A stretch of DNA of 64,000 bases. Source: Mikania micrantha (lineage: Eukaryota > Streptophyta > Magnoliopsida > Asterales > Asteraceae). The stretch is from contig CM018692.1 of NCBI GenBank assembly GCA_009363875.1, forward strand, positions 322,501 to 386,500, read 5' to 3'. This document shows positions 12,245-24,148 of this stretch, in pieces (within the stretch, counting starts at the first letter, position 1; the number at the start of each line of letters is the position of its first letter). Position numbers and translations under genes: made by a program. The notes under the pieces are model-generated. The model searched no databases, had not been told where the DNA came from, and saw only the letters and a program-made list of their open reading frames with translations.

Positions 12245-13138
12245 CTACACAAAGAAACAAAAAGATCAATTCGATTAATATTATCGATGTGTTTTCCAGG
12301 GTAGGTATATCTTTTTTTTTTTGCACTAAATTATTTTCTTATTATGCATCCTTTTATACTCGATTTTTATTTTTTTGTGCTAAATTTTTATTTTTGTATA
12401 AAAACCTACTCTACTCCCACCAATTTTTAATTTTTGTATATAGCCCTCGTCTTTATGTTTTATACTAACATTTTTCTTATTAGGCCCACTCTTCCTTTTT
12501 TACACTAACATTTTTTTGTTAGCTCAGGTATGTTCTCTCCAACAATATTTAGTCTATATCAATGTTATCATTATCGTTATCTTAATCATTATCGGTATCT
12601 TTATTGTTATTGACAGAGTGTGAGTCATATTACTAATGTCGATGGAATTTTCACCAACAATTGCTCCCGTCAGCTTTCTAAGTTTGCGCTTTTAACTTTT
12701 TAAAAAACGTTATATAAAAACATTTACATCAACTTGAGTTTCTAAAGTTTTTAATTTATCTCTTTCATTTTTAATTTATCTATCAATATAAGTTCAAGCT
12801 GATTCAAGGTTTGATGTAAAATTTTAAGGAAATGAGACTAAGGTTAAATATAATGCGTTTTTGTGTTTATTTTATGATTTTTTTAGGTAGTCTACATTTT
12901 TTGGATACATAGGTTGGTAAAATACAATAACCTTAATATGTTTTCAATAATCAGTATAAATTTGAATTAATATACATTTTGTCGTGTCAAATAAAATTAC
13001 TAGTTTTAACTTTTATTTCAATTTTAAATAACTGATCATTGGGCGGGTAGACTTCTCCAAAAGGCCCAAGTCAACAGGCTAGGCGTATTGGCGTAATGCG
13101 TTCGAGCCCAAACCAGAACATCTTAAATCATGAAATGG
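12245..13138. other. No gene recognised
   Basis: Between the MITE and the promoter region of the gene at 13452. AT-rich with T runs. No domain, no clear repeat ends. Confidence 0.4.
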
Positions 13139-13139
13139 A

Positions 13140-13425
13140 TTAACGCGCTGTGTTCCCGAGTTCAAAGAACGGGAAATGGAAGGAAAGGGGAAACATTTTT
13201 GTGTTCCTGAGTTTCATTTAACGAGGGAAAGAAAAAGAAAATAACACATTTTGTGTTCCCGAGTTTCATTTAAGGAGAGAAAATAAGGAAAAGAAAACAG
13301 AAGGAGAGCTAGGCTAAATTTTCTTGCTTTTCTTTTCTTTTCTTTCCTCTCATTTTTTTATTTTTAATTTTCTTTTTTTTTTCAGTTCCCACCTTTAATA
13401 AACTCGAACACAGTTTTAAGCGCCA
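13140..13425. mobile_element. Foldback MITE-like element next to a gene start
   Basis: The words TGTGTTC..GAGTT and GGAAAGRAAAAGRAAA at 13150-13300 reappear inverted at about 13320-13425 (TTTTCTTTTCTTTCC, then AAACTCGAACACAG), forming a long imperfect inverted repeat. Inside the left arm the TGTGTTCCCGAGTTTCATTTAA unit, about 52 bases, occurs about three times. The right end lies about 30 bases 5' of the ATG at 13452, so it would form part of the 5' leader or core promoter of that gene. Confidence 0.5.
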
Positions 13426-13451
13426 AAACACTAGTTACCGATTCCACCTTA

Positions 13452-15741
13452 ATGGCTAAATCAAACAAAGATTCGACGAAAGAAGTAAGTTATGATAAGT
13501 TAAGAATTAGGGTTCGTGGACAACGATCGATTCTGTCATCTTTCATCCATGGAGCATCCACTAACGATGATAAGTAATTTTTTGGCAAACCCTAATTTCT
13601 GTTTCGTTGAATTTGGAACAACTGTGGTTTTTAGATCTTATATATATACATGCTTCTCGCTAACAGCGTGATTGATAATAGAGGACGACAGGAAAATGGA
13701 GGGGCAGACAAGAAGCGTCCAAAGATTTCACTGTCGGATTTTCTTGACCGGAAGCTGCTGAAAACTTGTAATTCGTCCAAATTGGTCCAGGTTCTCTCCA
13801 TTTTAACTTCAAATCAAATAATATCTACTTGATATAATGAAATGCAAGTTGAGTACGTGCTGTCTACCGAACTATAAACAGATTGTTTAAGCTTGTTAAT
13901 TACAAAATGGAAATCAGCTAACTATTCACACAAACCATCTCTTGGAACCAGTATATATAACTCACTTCGCCATTAGTTTTATTCAAATAGTTATAGATTA
14001 ATAATGTTCATACATCAATTATTACATTAGGAAATAAATAAAGCTAACGCAAAATCAGCAAATTTTCTCTGTTTTTTTTTTTTAAATTACTTTTTACTTT
14101 AAAAGATTTCATTTCATGTGTTTACGTGGTTATGTGGGAGTTCATACCCAAATAAGGAAGGTGTACAGGAAGTTCATTATTCGTGTATACAAAGAGGATG
14201 GCTACTCTTATGGGAACCTTTTTTTTGTAGTGAAACAATAAAGGGGTATAGCATTCTGCTTTAATGATATTGGATAAACTATCTTGATTATCAAAAATTG
14301 ATTATTTCTATCTAAAATATTGAAAATAATCATATTCATTTAAACGCTCAAAATTGATCACCTGCCATTGAAAACACCGAAATTGGTCTGTGACTCAATT
14401 CCCTTCAAGCATTTTTTTTCTTGACATTTTTAATCAAGTGCATACATCTTTATCCTGAAGCTTACATTGGACTGTTTATGTCTTTAATGAGTTCATATTC
14501 AGTTATTGTTAATACATCTAGATATACACTCATGCTGTTCTTTATAATTACCAGAAAAGTTTGAATCATAGGTGCACACTGCTGTCCTGAATTTGTTAGG
14601 CTTCACTAAAGCTGTTTCTATATTTAGGTGAAAAACTGAAGTACTGACTACATCTTTTATTTAGATTACCATCTCAAATTAATTGAATCAAGGAATGTAT
14701 CTCAATCAAATACAACTGTAAAATATTAATCTCGGTGATGGGGTGATTAGTTGGAATGATGAGTGAAAAAGTAGCTTTTCTAGGGATTGGCCATAAGATA
14801 TGGTGTTTAACTTGTGTATTTTTATTTCTTCTAAAATGTGCTGGATTCAAAAACTCATTCGTAGTTCTGGCAGGGTAAAGAGAGACCATTTGTCTCGCCT
14901 GGAACCAGTATTGGTGCCAATCACTTTTCTAATGGAGCGAATGATGACCAGAAAACCAAGGGACCAGATTTAAAGGGAACTTTTGATGCAGTTCTTGAAC
15001 AGTTCAAGCACAATAAAGAAAATGAAGATAAGTTTTGTTTCAATGTAGGAGATTCAATTCAGCGTAGTACTGTCGCACATGTAACAGAAGAATCCCAGAT
15101 TCAGGACATGAAGAAACAAGTAAATCAATTTAGAGGTCTGATATCGGCTCCCTATGTATCGTTTTCTCTTTTTTTCTCCGAATATCATTCTTTTTTATTG
15201 TTGTATATTTGTGTCAACATCTAACTACATTGTTCTGTAGTCAAGTGTTCTTTTTGCCAAGTTTGTTAGGGAGATGAGCTCATTTAATGTTAAGTTGCTC
15301 ATTTTCAAAAATTAGTTAATTTGTTTATTGGAAAACAACTGATTGTTTTTGGGCGAAAAGGATTTTTTTTTTTGTTTCAAACTTTTATTGAACCTAGTTA
15401 TCATTATTTAAATGCCTTCCTTTTCAAGGCATTATGTTGAGTTTGTGTACCAGTCTTTCTGCAATTTATTTGGATGTTCATGACTTTTCTTGGGCGAAGA
15501 ATCATGTACTTTTACTTTTATGTACATTTGAGTATGTAAAAGATGTCTTTTTTGTACCGGGCTATTATGTGAAATTTGTATTGTGTGGGTCATCGTGTGA
15601 ACTTACTCAAAGTTTGTCCCACTTAGGTCATTATTTATAATGACCCAATGTGACAATTATGTATTTGAACTTTAAAGACTTAAATGTACAAAACTAAAAG
15701 TACCAGCACCTGAGTAGGGCAAAGTGAGGGTATGTTGGCAT

Positions 15742-15777
<36 letters not shown>

Positions 15778-16493
15778 AAATATATTTTTATATACATCTG
15801 AATGTTTTTGATGGTGACAAGGTATGCATGGTAAAACATCTGCTCCAAAGGGTTTGGTTGTTCTGGGAGGTGATCCAATGCCAAAACAAGCAAAATATCA
15901 AAAATCATTCATCCGAAAAGAGAAAGCATTCCCTGTATATAACTACTGTAAGTACCAGTTCTTTGAAAAAAAATAGGCATTTGAAAGCAGCAGGTATGTG
16001 ACACTTTCAATCATAATATAATAAGGTGGTGCTTGGTTGAAGAGCATGCGATTGAGGGAACATGTATTGTTGTTATATAGAGGTTTGTTTGATAATTTTT
16101 GGAATTGGGTTTCAGAATTAGAAATGCAATTCAGGCTCCTCTCAAAACCATGTGTAGGGGTCAGGTATAGGAAACTATTCTAGCCTACTATCAAATCTCA
16201 GTGATTCTAAACTTTTAGGGTTGTATGATTTGAAAGGAATGAGCATATTGTTGTTGTGTATCTTCCATTCATTCCCACCTAATAATAGTAATAATAGGTT
16301 GGGCTTAGAAAATCTTTCCTGCTTCTAAATACAATATACGCATAGTGATTTATTTAGTTATGAATGAACAGATGCAAGCGGTAGCGGATGGTGGGACAGT
16401 GATATGGAAGGCATTGACAACGATGAAGTGGGTTACAATGAAGTGTGGGAAGGGGTGGGGTCTGCTACAATTGGTGGGCTGGATTGGCATTAA
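13452..16493 (+). CDS. Five-exon gene, unknown function
   Basis: Predicted exons are 13452-13573, 13667-13790, 14874-15135, 15822-15947 and 16372-16493. They total 756 bases and encode about 251 aa. Splice phases agree at every junction. Introns are GT-AG; the donor at 15135 is weak and the one at 15947 is a canonical GTAAGT. The N-terminus is basic (MAKSNKDSTKE, RIRVRGQR). Exon 2 carries KKRPKISLSDFLDRKLLK, exon 3 is hydrophilic, exon 4 has GLVVLGGDPMPKQ, and the C-terminus is acidic and Trp/Gly-rich, ending GGLDWH. I see no signal peptide, membrane segment or catalytic motif, and I do not recognise the family; a soluble nuclear protein is a guess from composition. A foldback element sits just upstream and a 32-bp T tract lies in intron 3. 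Confidence 0.65.
15744..15775. repeat. Poly(T) tract in intron 3
   Basis: Thirty-two consecutive T. It could be the poly(A) of a minus-strand retroposon, but no head or target duplication was found. The Lys-rich minus-strand frame here is spurious. Confidence 0.9.
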
Positions 16494-17633
16494 TCCAACA
16501 ATCATTCTGATGTTCGTCAACAACTGCATAAAATGCCTGTTTGGATCTTCTTCTTTTTTCTTCTTTTTTTTTTCTTTTTTCTTTTTTTTTAAATCATGCT
16601 TATTTCAAACTACTAAATTCAACCTGCAATGATTCAATCCCCACCAAGTAATGTTATATGAAGAGTGTCAATAGTTTCTGCAAGCTATACATTTACTAGA
16701 CATGGGCCACATGGCTATAAGCTGAAAAGGCAACCCAAACCCAATCTGTTTGTTATTTGGGTTACTTTGAAATTTTGAATTGGTTTAGGATTTTAGTGGT
16801 GGTTGTTTTTTAATTGATTTTACTGCCACCTCTGATTTATGAGTCCCGTCTCACCGCCTCCTGTCTATTAACCCAAGCTCTGCCAGTTTCCCCTATATAT
16901 ATTTATGAAACCATACATAACTTCTACAAGAAATCTTCAATTCTTGGACGACCCAATTAAATAAAAGACATTCAAAAGTTAAAAAAGATCCCAATAAATA
17001 AAAGAAAATAAACAATTAACAAATACAAATCAAATCAAATACATATATAGTATGATTGGTAATACATCAAATGCAGGAAATTAAATAGGCTAAAGAATCG
17101 ACAAATTCCACATGAAAACATATGAAATTCACCTTTTAAAAATAAATTGGTAATTTTTATTAATGCTATATAACTATATAAGGATTATAAGCATAATTGT
17201 ACCACAATAATTATTCGTGTATGTTACGAGTACGATTATTATAGATTACATACGTTAAGTTCTACTATGTGTGAGGATCACAATGAACTACATGAGGTCT
17301 AAACAAAGCTAAGATGAATGAGATATCGATGTTCAAAGTTGTGTGATTTAATAATAATTTTGTAATAAATATAGGAACATTTTCTCACGTTGAAATAAAG
17401 AAAAAAGATTTGTCGGTTTATAAGTAAGAGTTGTTATATGATAGTATTTCAATATAACAAGATACACCTAATGTTAGGATAATTCGAAGCATCCGACTTG
17501 TCTGCGCCCAAAATCGGGTCCAAGGCCGAGCGCGATGGCCATAATGTGGCGTTTTGATGCTTATATAAATTCTAGTTTGAATAACAATTAGAATTTTATT
17601 TCCATTCTTGTAACAAGTCTCATTTTTATTTAT
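16494..17633. other. Downstream AT-rich DNA, no gene recognised
   Basis: Begins with the 3' flank of the preceding gene, including a C/T-rich tract at about 16548-16592. No further exon or element with clear ends was found. Confidence 0.4.
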
Positions 17634-17641
17634 GTTTTTGT

Positions 17642-17823
17642 CAGGGGCGAAGCATTGTGAAGACTGGGGGGGGGGGGGGGGGGCGACCGCCCCCCCTGTT
17701 TTTTCGTGTAGTAGTGTAAATTTTCCGATACGTAGTGTAAACTTTTTTAAAAACATGTATTTCGCCCCCCCAGGAAAAAAAAATTTTCGCTCCCCCTGGG
17801 ATACCTGTCAAGCTTCGTCACTG
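17642..17823. mobile_element. 182-bp hAT-type MITE
   Basis: Ends CAGGGGCGAAGC and, inverted, CAGTGACGAAGC. An exact 8-bp target duplication GTTTTTGT lies at 17634-17641 and 17824-17831. CAG-type termini plus an 8-bp duplication define hAT. A G run (about 17 G) and a C run lie inside, so the transcript could fold strongly. A related longer element lies at 21186-22181. Confidence 0.85.
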
Positions 17824-18061
17824 GTTTTTGTATAACAAATTATATATCAATAGCAAAAGTTTATTACATATTTATTTATGAATGGTGTTATTACGGTTTC
17901 AAGTGTACCATATGCGCAACTAGTTTGATGTCTACCATATCCGTAACTAGATGACAAAAAATATTGTCTTTAAATGGTGTCACTAGATTCATCATAATAT
18001 ATATTAATATTATTGGAACAACATGCCAGCCGTTTCTTTTTAAACTATATATATATATATA

Positions 18062-18843
18062 GGGGGAGACGGTTCCAATACAAAGGAGGTTTTCGGTGAG
18101 AAGGATAGGAAGGATTCTCAGCCTTTGATGAAATTAATCAATGGTTAAGATCTTGTGGTCCTCACTTTTCCCTAAAAACTTGCGTGAATTAAAGCTGAAA
18201 GGGCAAAAAAGGAATAACCAACTCTAGTTGACTTTTGTGTGGGTAAATCAAGTTCCACCCGTTTTTTTAAAATCAAATAACTTTTAAATACTTAATTATT
18301 TTTTTAAAAAAAATACACTATAAAATTAAGAATTTTATTGTCTTTAATTTGAATATGATATTGCTATAGTTTTTTTCGATTTTTTTTATGTAGTCCGTGA
18401 TTTTTTAGTTTGGTCCGTGATTATTGGTCCGTAATTACGCATTTCGTTATTGATTATGCATTTAAAATGACGGTCCGTGATTTTTATACAACACGGTATG
18501 TGATTATTTGGTACGTGATTTGTACAGTTTGTCTTTGATTTTGAGTGTAAAATCACGGTCTGTGATTATTTGGTACGTGATTTGTACAGTTTGTCTTTGA
18601 TTTTGAGTGTAAAATCACGGTCCGTGATTATTGGTCCGTGATTTATCTAGGTAATTCCTTGATTACTGGCGTCAAATGATGGTCTGTGATTTCATATAGC
18701 GAGATTTTACACTTGGTCCGTAATTATCCAGTATCACGGTCTGTAATTTTGGTGACGATTATACCCTTTTCCTAGATGACATATGGCACGTTCTGGTTCC
18801 TTCCTACGCTTAGTACCATTTATCCCCTTTGTACATTAACCGG
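18062..18843. mobile_element. Short TIR element C, inverted copy of A family
   Basis: The reverse complement of this element matches 6812-7500 along most of its length, including both ends (GGGGGAGACGGTTCCAATAC on the left here) and the repeated GGTCCGTGATT motif, of which I count more than ten copies. A GTACGTGATTTGTACAGTTT-containing unit is tandemly duplicated near 18500-18615. (TA)n flanks both ends. Non-coding. Confidence 0.75.
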
Positions 18844-18870
18844 ATATATATATATATATATATATATATA

Positions 18871-19249
18871 GAGGGAGAGGTTCAAATGTTAACCCTAGCG
18901 TTTTTTGCCCGAATCTTAAAAAATTTTTTTCATGGTTTTTATTATGCAAAAATAGGAGGGGTTTCTTTTTTGTGTTTTTGCTAATTCATCACCGTTTATA
19001 AGTTATTGTAAGTGTAAGTTACTTACACTTACTTACATTTACTGCATCAGATACGGATTGTAAGTAAGTGTAAGTAACTTACACTTACAATAACTTCTAA
19101 ACGGTGATGAATTAGCAAAAACACAAAAAAGAAACCCCCCCTATTTATGCATAATAAAAACCATGAAAAAAAAATTTAAGATTCGGGCAAAAAACGCTAG
19201 GGTTAAGTGGTTAACGCTATAAAGGAGGGTTAACAATTGGACCTTCCCC
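18871..19249. mobile_element. Foldback TIR element D in (TA)n
   Basis: Almost the whole element is one imperfect palindrome. The left arm (GAGGGAGAGGTTCAAATGTT, then AACCCTAGCG) returns inverted on the right (ending CCTTCCCC), with arms of about 170 bases around a centre near 19050. The arms include TAAGTGTAAGTAACTTACAC, itself self-complementary. (TA)n borders both ends, the left one (18844-18870) being shared with element C. No coding capacity. Confidence 0.8.
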
Positions 19250-19261
19250 TATATATATATA

Positions 19262-19754
19262 TAGTTGGATCAATGTGTGCGAATACTCTTTAAATTAATA
19301 TGATGTAAGATTATGTTGGAGGGTGTATCATAAAATACTTTTTTGTGTTTTTTCTTTGGAGCATATTAATTATATTTTATAATCATATAATAGTAATCAT
19401 GTTAATTCTAATAGGGGAATCTATATTTTCATATCAGGATTTATACACAATTTGGTTTATAGGTTGAGAGTAGTCATTGATTTTTATTTTCTTTTATTTT
19501 AAATCTTAAGTCATAAATTTAGTATAGATATGTTGCTTTTAGACGAAAGCATTTGATCATTATTGCTAAGTCAGATCGTCAACTATGAACAAAGCACATG
19601 CTTAATTTGACCAAGCATAAAAACTTTAGGATGTAATTTGTAGTTTTATAAATTATGGGTTCGTATAGAAGACAAGGTCTTCAGTTTTTTCGAAAGTCTA
19701 AATTTTAGAATAATTGACGGATCACTGAAGTATCATTGTATCACCCGCAGTACC
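19262..19754. other. No gene recognised
   Basis: AT-rich DNA between element D and the SINE, with no domain-bearing frame or repeat structure that I can define. Confidence 0.4.
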
Positions 19755-19885
19755 ACTTGATCATATCCACCATCAAGTTACCAGCAATACTTTAAGAAAA
19801 CACCCTTATGGGATTCGAACTCAGGGCCATTTGGTTCATGAGTCTTATCTCACCATTAAAATACCGCTAGACTGTAATGTCTTTG
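19755..19885 (-). mobile_element. tRNA-derived SINE-like sequence
   Basis: On the minus strand an A-box-like CAGTCTAGCGGTA is followed about 50 bases later by GAGTTCGAATCCC, a near-perfect Pol III B box. A non-tRNA body follows. No poly(A) tail or clear target duplication was found. The region is too diverged to be a functional tRNA. Confidence 0.55.
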
Positions 19886-20559
19886 GTATAGTTAAGTAGA
19901 TTGGAAATACATAACCGAGGGAATTGAAGCCTAGTGTTTTTAGTTTTTAGTGTGGGTGATTGGACAAAACATTTATTATATTTATCACCTTATTATATTT
20001 ATCACTAGGGAAGGTTCAAATATAGGATATGTAAATAGTTGGTCACACAGTTGGTCATAAATGAGATCTTAGCACTCTTTGCAAAGAGTCTTTTAATGAT
20101 TCATTAACATGTTATTTTTAATTGGTTAGAGTTTAGATGAATTGATAAGCAATTTTTTAAGTGATTAAACAGAAAACAAGTGCTAAATTACTTAATAAGA
20201 TGTTTACAAAACACCTTGTTTTGACTCTTGCATTTGACATTCCATCAATTCTTCTAACAACTTTAAACTTGTGATTTTATTTTATTTTTTACTTTTTTAC
20301 CGCTTAAACTTTGTGGTTTGAATACTAAGAGAGTGTTTGGGATTGCTTATTTAAATCAAAAAATGTATTTTTACTGTTAAAAGTGTTTATTTACTTATAA
20401 CTTAATTAAAATGAGTTTTTAAAAAAGTGTTTAAATTAGCTTTTACGATAAGAAAAACAAATAAATTGTTTTTTTAACATTCGGCTCAACTTATTCTTAT
20501 AAAATAACAAAAAAAGGTTGTGGGTGGCGATGGCATGATGGGTGTGGGTGATAGATTAT

Positions 20560-20750
20560 GTGAAGAGTATGAGTGGATTAGTAAGGTTGTAATCGAGCCA
20601 AACCGTGCCATGTCTGGCTCAAGCTCGAGCTTATCAATTTTCGAGCCAAGCCTGATCAAAAATTTTTATGAGTCAAAAATTCGAGCTCGAGCTCGTGCTC
20701 GTAAAAAATTCTCGAGCTTTAAGTAGAGTCACGAGCCGGCTCGGTTTTTC
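20560..20750. repeat. GAGCTCG-rich self-complementary repeat
   Basis: Repeated CGAGCTCGAGC-like words in both orientations, starting GAGCCAAACCGTGCC and ending GAGCCGGCTCGG. It resembles the common plant type of degenerate self-complementary non-coding repeat. No target duplication was fixed. Confidence 0.45.
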
Positions 20751-20842
20751 TTTTGTTTTTTTCCTTCTCATCTGCTTCACACATATATTTAATATAATAT
20801 ATATTATAATATGTATTATGTATATATGTGTGTGTGTGGGTA

Positions 20843-21081
20843 GGGATATTTTAAAACCACCTTAAGTTGTGAAAAACCTTAAAAATAATAAAAAAACCAT
20901 GTATCACTCTCAGATGTTACAAAATACTTTTTTATAAAAAAATTAGGTCGGCGCTTTTTTTGTTTATAAAAGTTGACGAAATGATTTTAACAAATTTGTA
21001 AAAATTATAAAAAAAGCTGCATGTCACATGAGTGTTTTCAGGACTTTTACAATTTAAGGTGGTTTTTAATTTATGAATCTC
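20843..21081. mobile_element. Short TIR element in TA-rich DNA
   Basis: The left end (GGGATATTTTAAAACCACC, continuing TTAAGTTGTGAAA) is matched by the reverse complement of the right end (GAGATTCATAAATTAAAAACC, continuing ACCTTAAATTGTAAA), giving inverted repeats of about 60 bp with mismatches. TA-rich tracts lie on both sides. Similar in layout to elements A-D. Confidence 0.6.
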
Positions 21082-21185
21082 TTATATATAATACATATAA
21101 TGACAATGTCGAGCGAGGTCAGAAACGCAGACTTTTTAAACAACCTTATTAAGACTAGTAATTTTTTACTAATAAATCATAAGTT

Positions 21186-22181
21186 CAGGGGCGAAGGGTA
21201 GTGGCCAGTGGGGACCGGGGGGGGGGGGTGGGGACCGCCAGCCCTCTTTTTTTCGTGAATAGTGTTAATTTTCGGATCCTAAGGTTATTTTTACCAAAAA
21301 AATTTATTTCGCCCCCCCTCACTTTAAAAAAATTACCACCTCTTTTTAAATAAAAAAACTTGTATTTGGTTTGTGTAAAAAATTACTTTTAAAAATTACC
21401 AAAGAATACCTCTAAAAATACCCCCAAATTAAAAATTAAAATACCAAATTCATTTTAATCCTTCCCCCCTTCTTCTCACAATTACCCCCATTTTTATTCC
21501 CCCCAATTTTTATTTTTCGATTCCCTAAATCCCTAGTCCGCTCAGCGCTCAGCCAGACAGCCACAAGCACCGCTGCACGCCTGCACCGGCAGCCACGTGG
21601 TCCATCGACTCCACCGTCCAGTTATGATTTCACCAGCCGGCAGCCACCGCCTCAGTCCCTCAGCCACTCGCCCCCTCACCGTTTCACTGCAGCCCCTCGC
21701 CCCTTCACCGTTTCACTGCAATACCTCTTATTTCATGGGTTGTCCAATAATGACATTATTGAAAGGTCATTGATGTGTTTATTTAGGTTATTTAGACATT
21801 TAGTTTGGATGATCAATATTTTTTGATTTTGTGAAAGACTGAAAGGTTATGAAAGTTTGCAATGTGATTGTGAATAACTAAGTGTTTAATTTGATTTTAT
21901 GCAGAATTTAAGTTATAATTGATGAATTCAAAAAAGAAATTGCTGAAAAGTTTGATTGGAATACATAAATGATGAATTCAAAATTTTCAAAAGTTGTCGA
22001 GCTGAATTTTAATTCTCCTTCTAGGTACACTTTTTTCACGCATCATGATAATAATTAGATACTTATAGTTTATTATTGTTTGACCTGAACCACTGACCCG
22101 GAACATACCGATCGATTGAAAAAAAAAATTGGTCTCGTAAAATTTCGCCCCCTCTTTCTAAATCCCCAAGCTCCGCCACTG
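21186..22181. mobile_element. 996-bp hAT-type non-autonomous element
   Basis: Ends CAGGGGCGAAGG and, inverted, CAGTGGCGGAGC. An exact 8-bp target duplication CATAAGTT lies at 21178-21185 and 22182-22189. The G-rich left subterminal and C-rich right segments echo the 182-bp element at 17642. The interior has a C-rich stretch at 21530-21720, possibly captured sequence. No transposase frame. Confidence 0.85.
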
Positions 22182-22213
22182 CATAAGTTATATACGGGAA
22201 GGAACCAAGATCA

Positions 22214-22438
22214 TGTGCTATTGCTCAAGCGAAGGAACCAAGATCGCATCACAACACCAAGCATATACTCAGGAAGTTCCATTATATACGGGAAATATTG
22301 GAACAAGGAGACATTACCATAAATAAGGTGCATACATATCATAATCTAGCAGTCCCGTTCACTAAACCTATGCATCAAGCAGAACATGAGGAGCATGCTA
22401 GAAACATAGGACTTAGATTTGCTAGTGATTGGATATGA
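22214..22438 (+). pseudogene. Ty1/copia RNase H C-terminal end
   Basis: An uninterrupted frame of about 75 codons ending in TGA at 22436 reads as the last part of a copia pol polyprotein: NTKHI......Y.RE, then the spacer leading to PFTKPM, RNIGL and SDWI. The acidic residue normally before PFTK is replaced by Val. Upstream domains are missing: the frame is cut about 25 bases right of the hAT target duplication. The polyprotein's downstream non-coding region, PPT and 3' LTR continue at 22439-23076 and 42563-43566. Confidence 0.75.
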
Positions 22439-23076
22439 TTTGTTTTAGTATTTGGATGTTCTTGAACTAAGACAATTGTATTTGAATGATTTTGAATTAA
22501 AGAGTTAATTGCTTTATCATCATATTAATTGTGTTCAATTTTTGTACGTTTAATATCCTTGAATATAATTTATTCTAAATGTTCGTGGTCAATCAAATCT
22601 ATGGGAATAGATGTTGAGTTTGAGACCATTGTGAATGTTGGTTGGTTTCATAGGAGGAAAAGTCCAAAGAGTTTGAGGCCAAATTCACAGATATCCAATA
22701 GAGAGTGGATATTGAACGCAACCCGTTTCAAAATCAATCCATGGATCATAGTCATGAGTAGATTTTGAGAATGGAATAATCTTTGTATCCTTAGACCTTA
22801 GATGCATATTGAACTTGATTATGCTTAGGATTATCTTTTGACATATCTAACATTGCTCTTTGACCAGGCAGTAATAAGGATCTATAGTTGGAGATAATAC
22901 GAAACATAGTGAGAGTTATATGTAGTCAACGGGATCTGTTCCTATACTTCGGTAATAGGCTGACGTCTCTGGGCCCCTCGTTTATCAAAGCTAGTAAAAT
23001 TGCATGGCCATGCTCAAACTGGGAGTTTGATTAAACTAGTTATGATATGGGATCGAGAATTGAAATGATTGAACAC
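22439..23076 (+). mobile_element. Copia 3' non-coding internal region, left part
   Basis: Non-coding DNA between the copia pol stop and the chromovirus insertion. Its last bases, AACAC at 23072-23076, are the chromovirus target site and recur at 42563-42567, where the copia sequence resumes. Joined across the insertion it leads to a purine tract and LTR at 42788-43566. Confidence 0.7.
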
Positions 23077-24148
23077 TGTCACACCCCTAAATTCCCACGT
23101 GCGGAGTAAGACCGCACGGGTGTGACGTGGCCAGGATCACATCTCATGGTCATATAGAACGACTTTATATAAGTTACACATCAAACAGATTTGTAAAGTA
23201 TTATAAGTTTAACAAATAAACAGTGGAAAATATTTAAATGTTTAACATTAGTAGAGTAAATTGTAACAGCGGAATTGTAAATTGTTAACAGACACTACAT
23301 ATTCAAGATTGTTTGAAAAGACATAAATCAGACACAAGCCTAGGACAAGAGTCTATATGCATGTCGGACTCCTTAATGCATCCTTGTGCGCGTCCTAGCG
23401 TATGCTCCATTAGTTACCTAAGAATACATGCGAAAAGTGTCAACTAAAAAGTTGGTGAGTTCACATGTTTAGACAGACAGTAAATCAGTAAACAGACATA
23501 TAGTGGGTATGTTAAGTTTAGTTGTTGGATACTACGATTCGTGGAGTGTGTCAGTTCATCTTACCGAAACTCGACTGTTTCCGTTTGCCTCCGCGGGTCA
23601 TTGCTGAACCCAACATCAACATCGAAATTACACTCGTTATGACCTCCAGTCAACATTGGTGCCGAGTGGGGCTAGTCAAACCCAGTAGTACTACGTAATT
23701 ACGACTCGTTTGTTACACAACTAACGGTAAGGATACGTGAGGACTTAATGCGAAAATAGTTACACTCGAAAATGATTTTACAACATACCAGTCATATATC
23801 TAAAAGAATTGCATAGTAATCTCACCCCATAAGTTTAGCAAAAACAGTTAAAAAGTAAAAGTGGGGCTGTAAACTCACCTGAGTTTGTGTGATGTGCGTT
23901 CGTGCAAGAACGGAGTAGCTCGTCGGCTAGCAGTTACCTATATCACATAGGTGTTTATAAGTTTGTGTTTACATACACGTGGGTCTCACAGGACCGTGTT
24001 CATGTTAACAACTCTAAGTTGTCGTGTGGGTCATGTTGACCGTGTTTGACCTAATGACCAGTTGGTGACGGTTTTAGTTCAAATGCTCGTGTAACGTGCG
24101 ATTTAGTGTCGTGTGATGTGTGCAGATTCCAAAGTCACTTCCGTAAGA

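Noticed and set aside
11791..12326. Several overlapping frames of 70-118 codons on both strands
   Set aside because: They overlap in a GC-rich MITE with few stops by composition; none has a recognisable motif.
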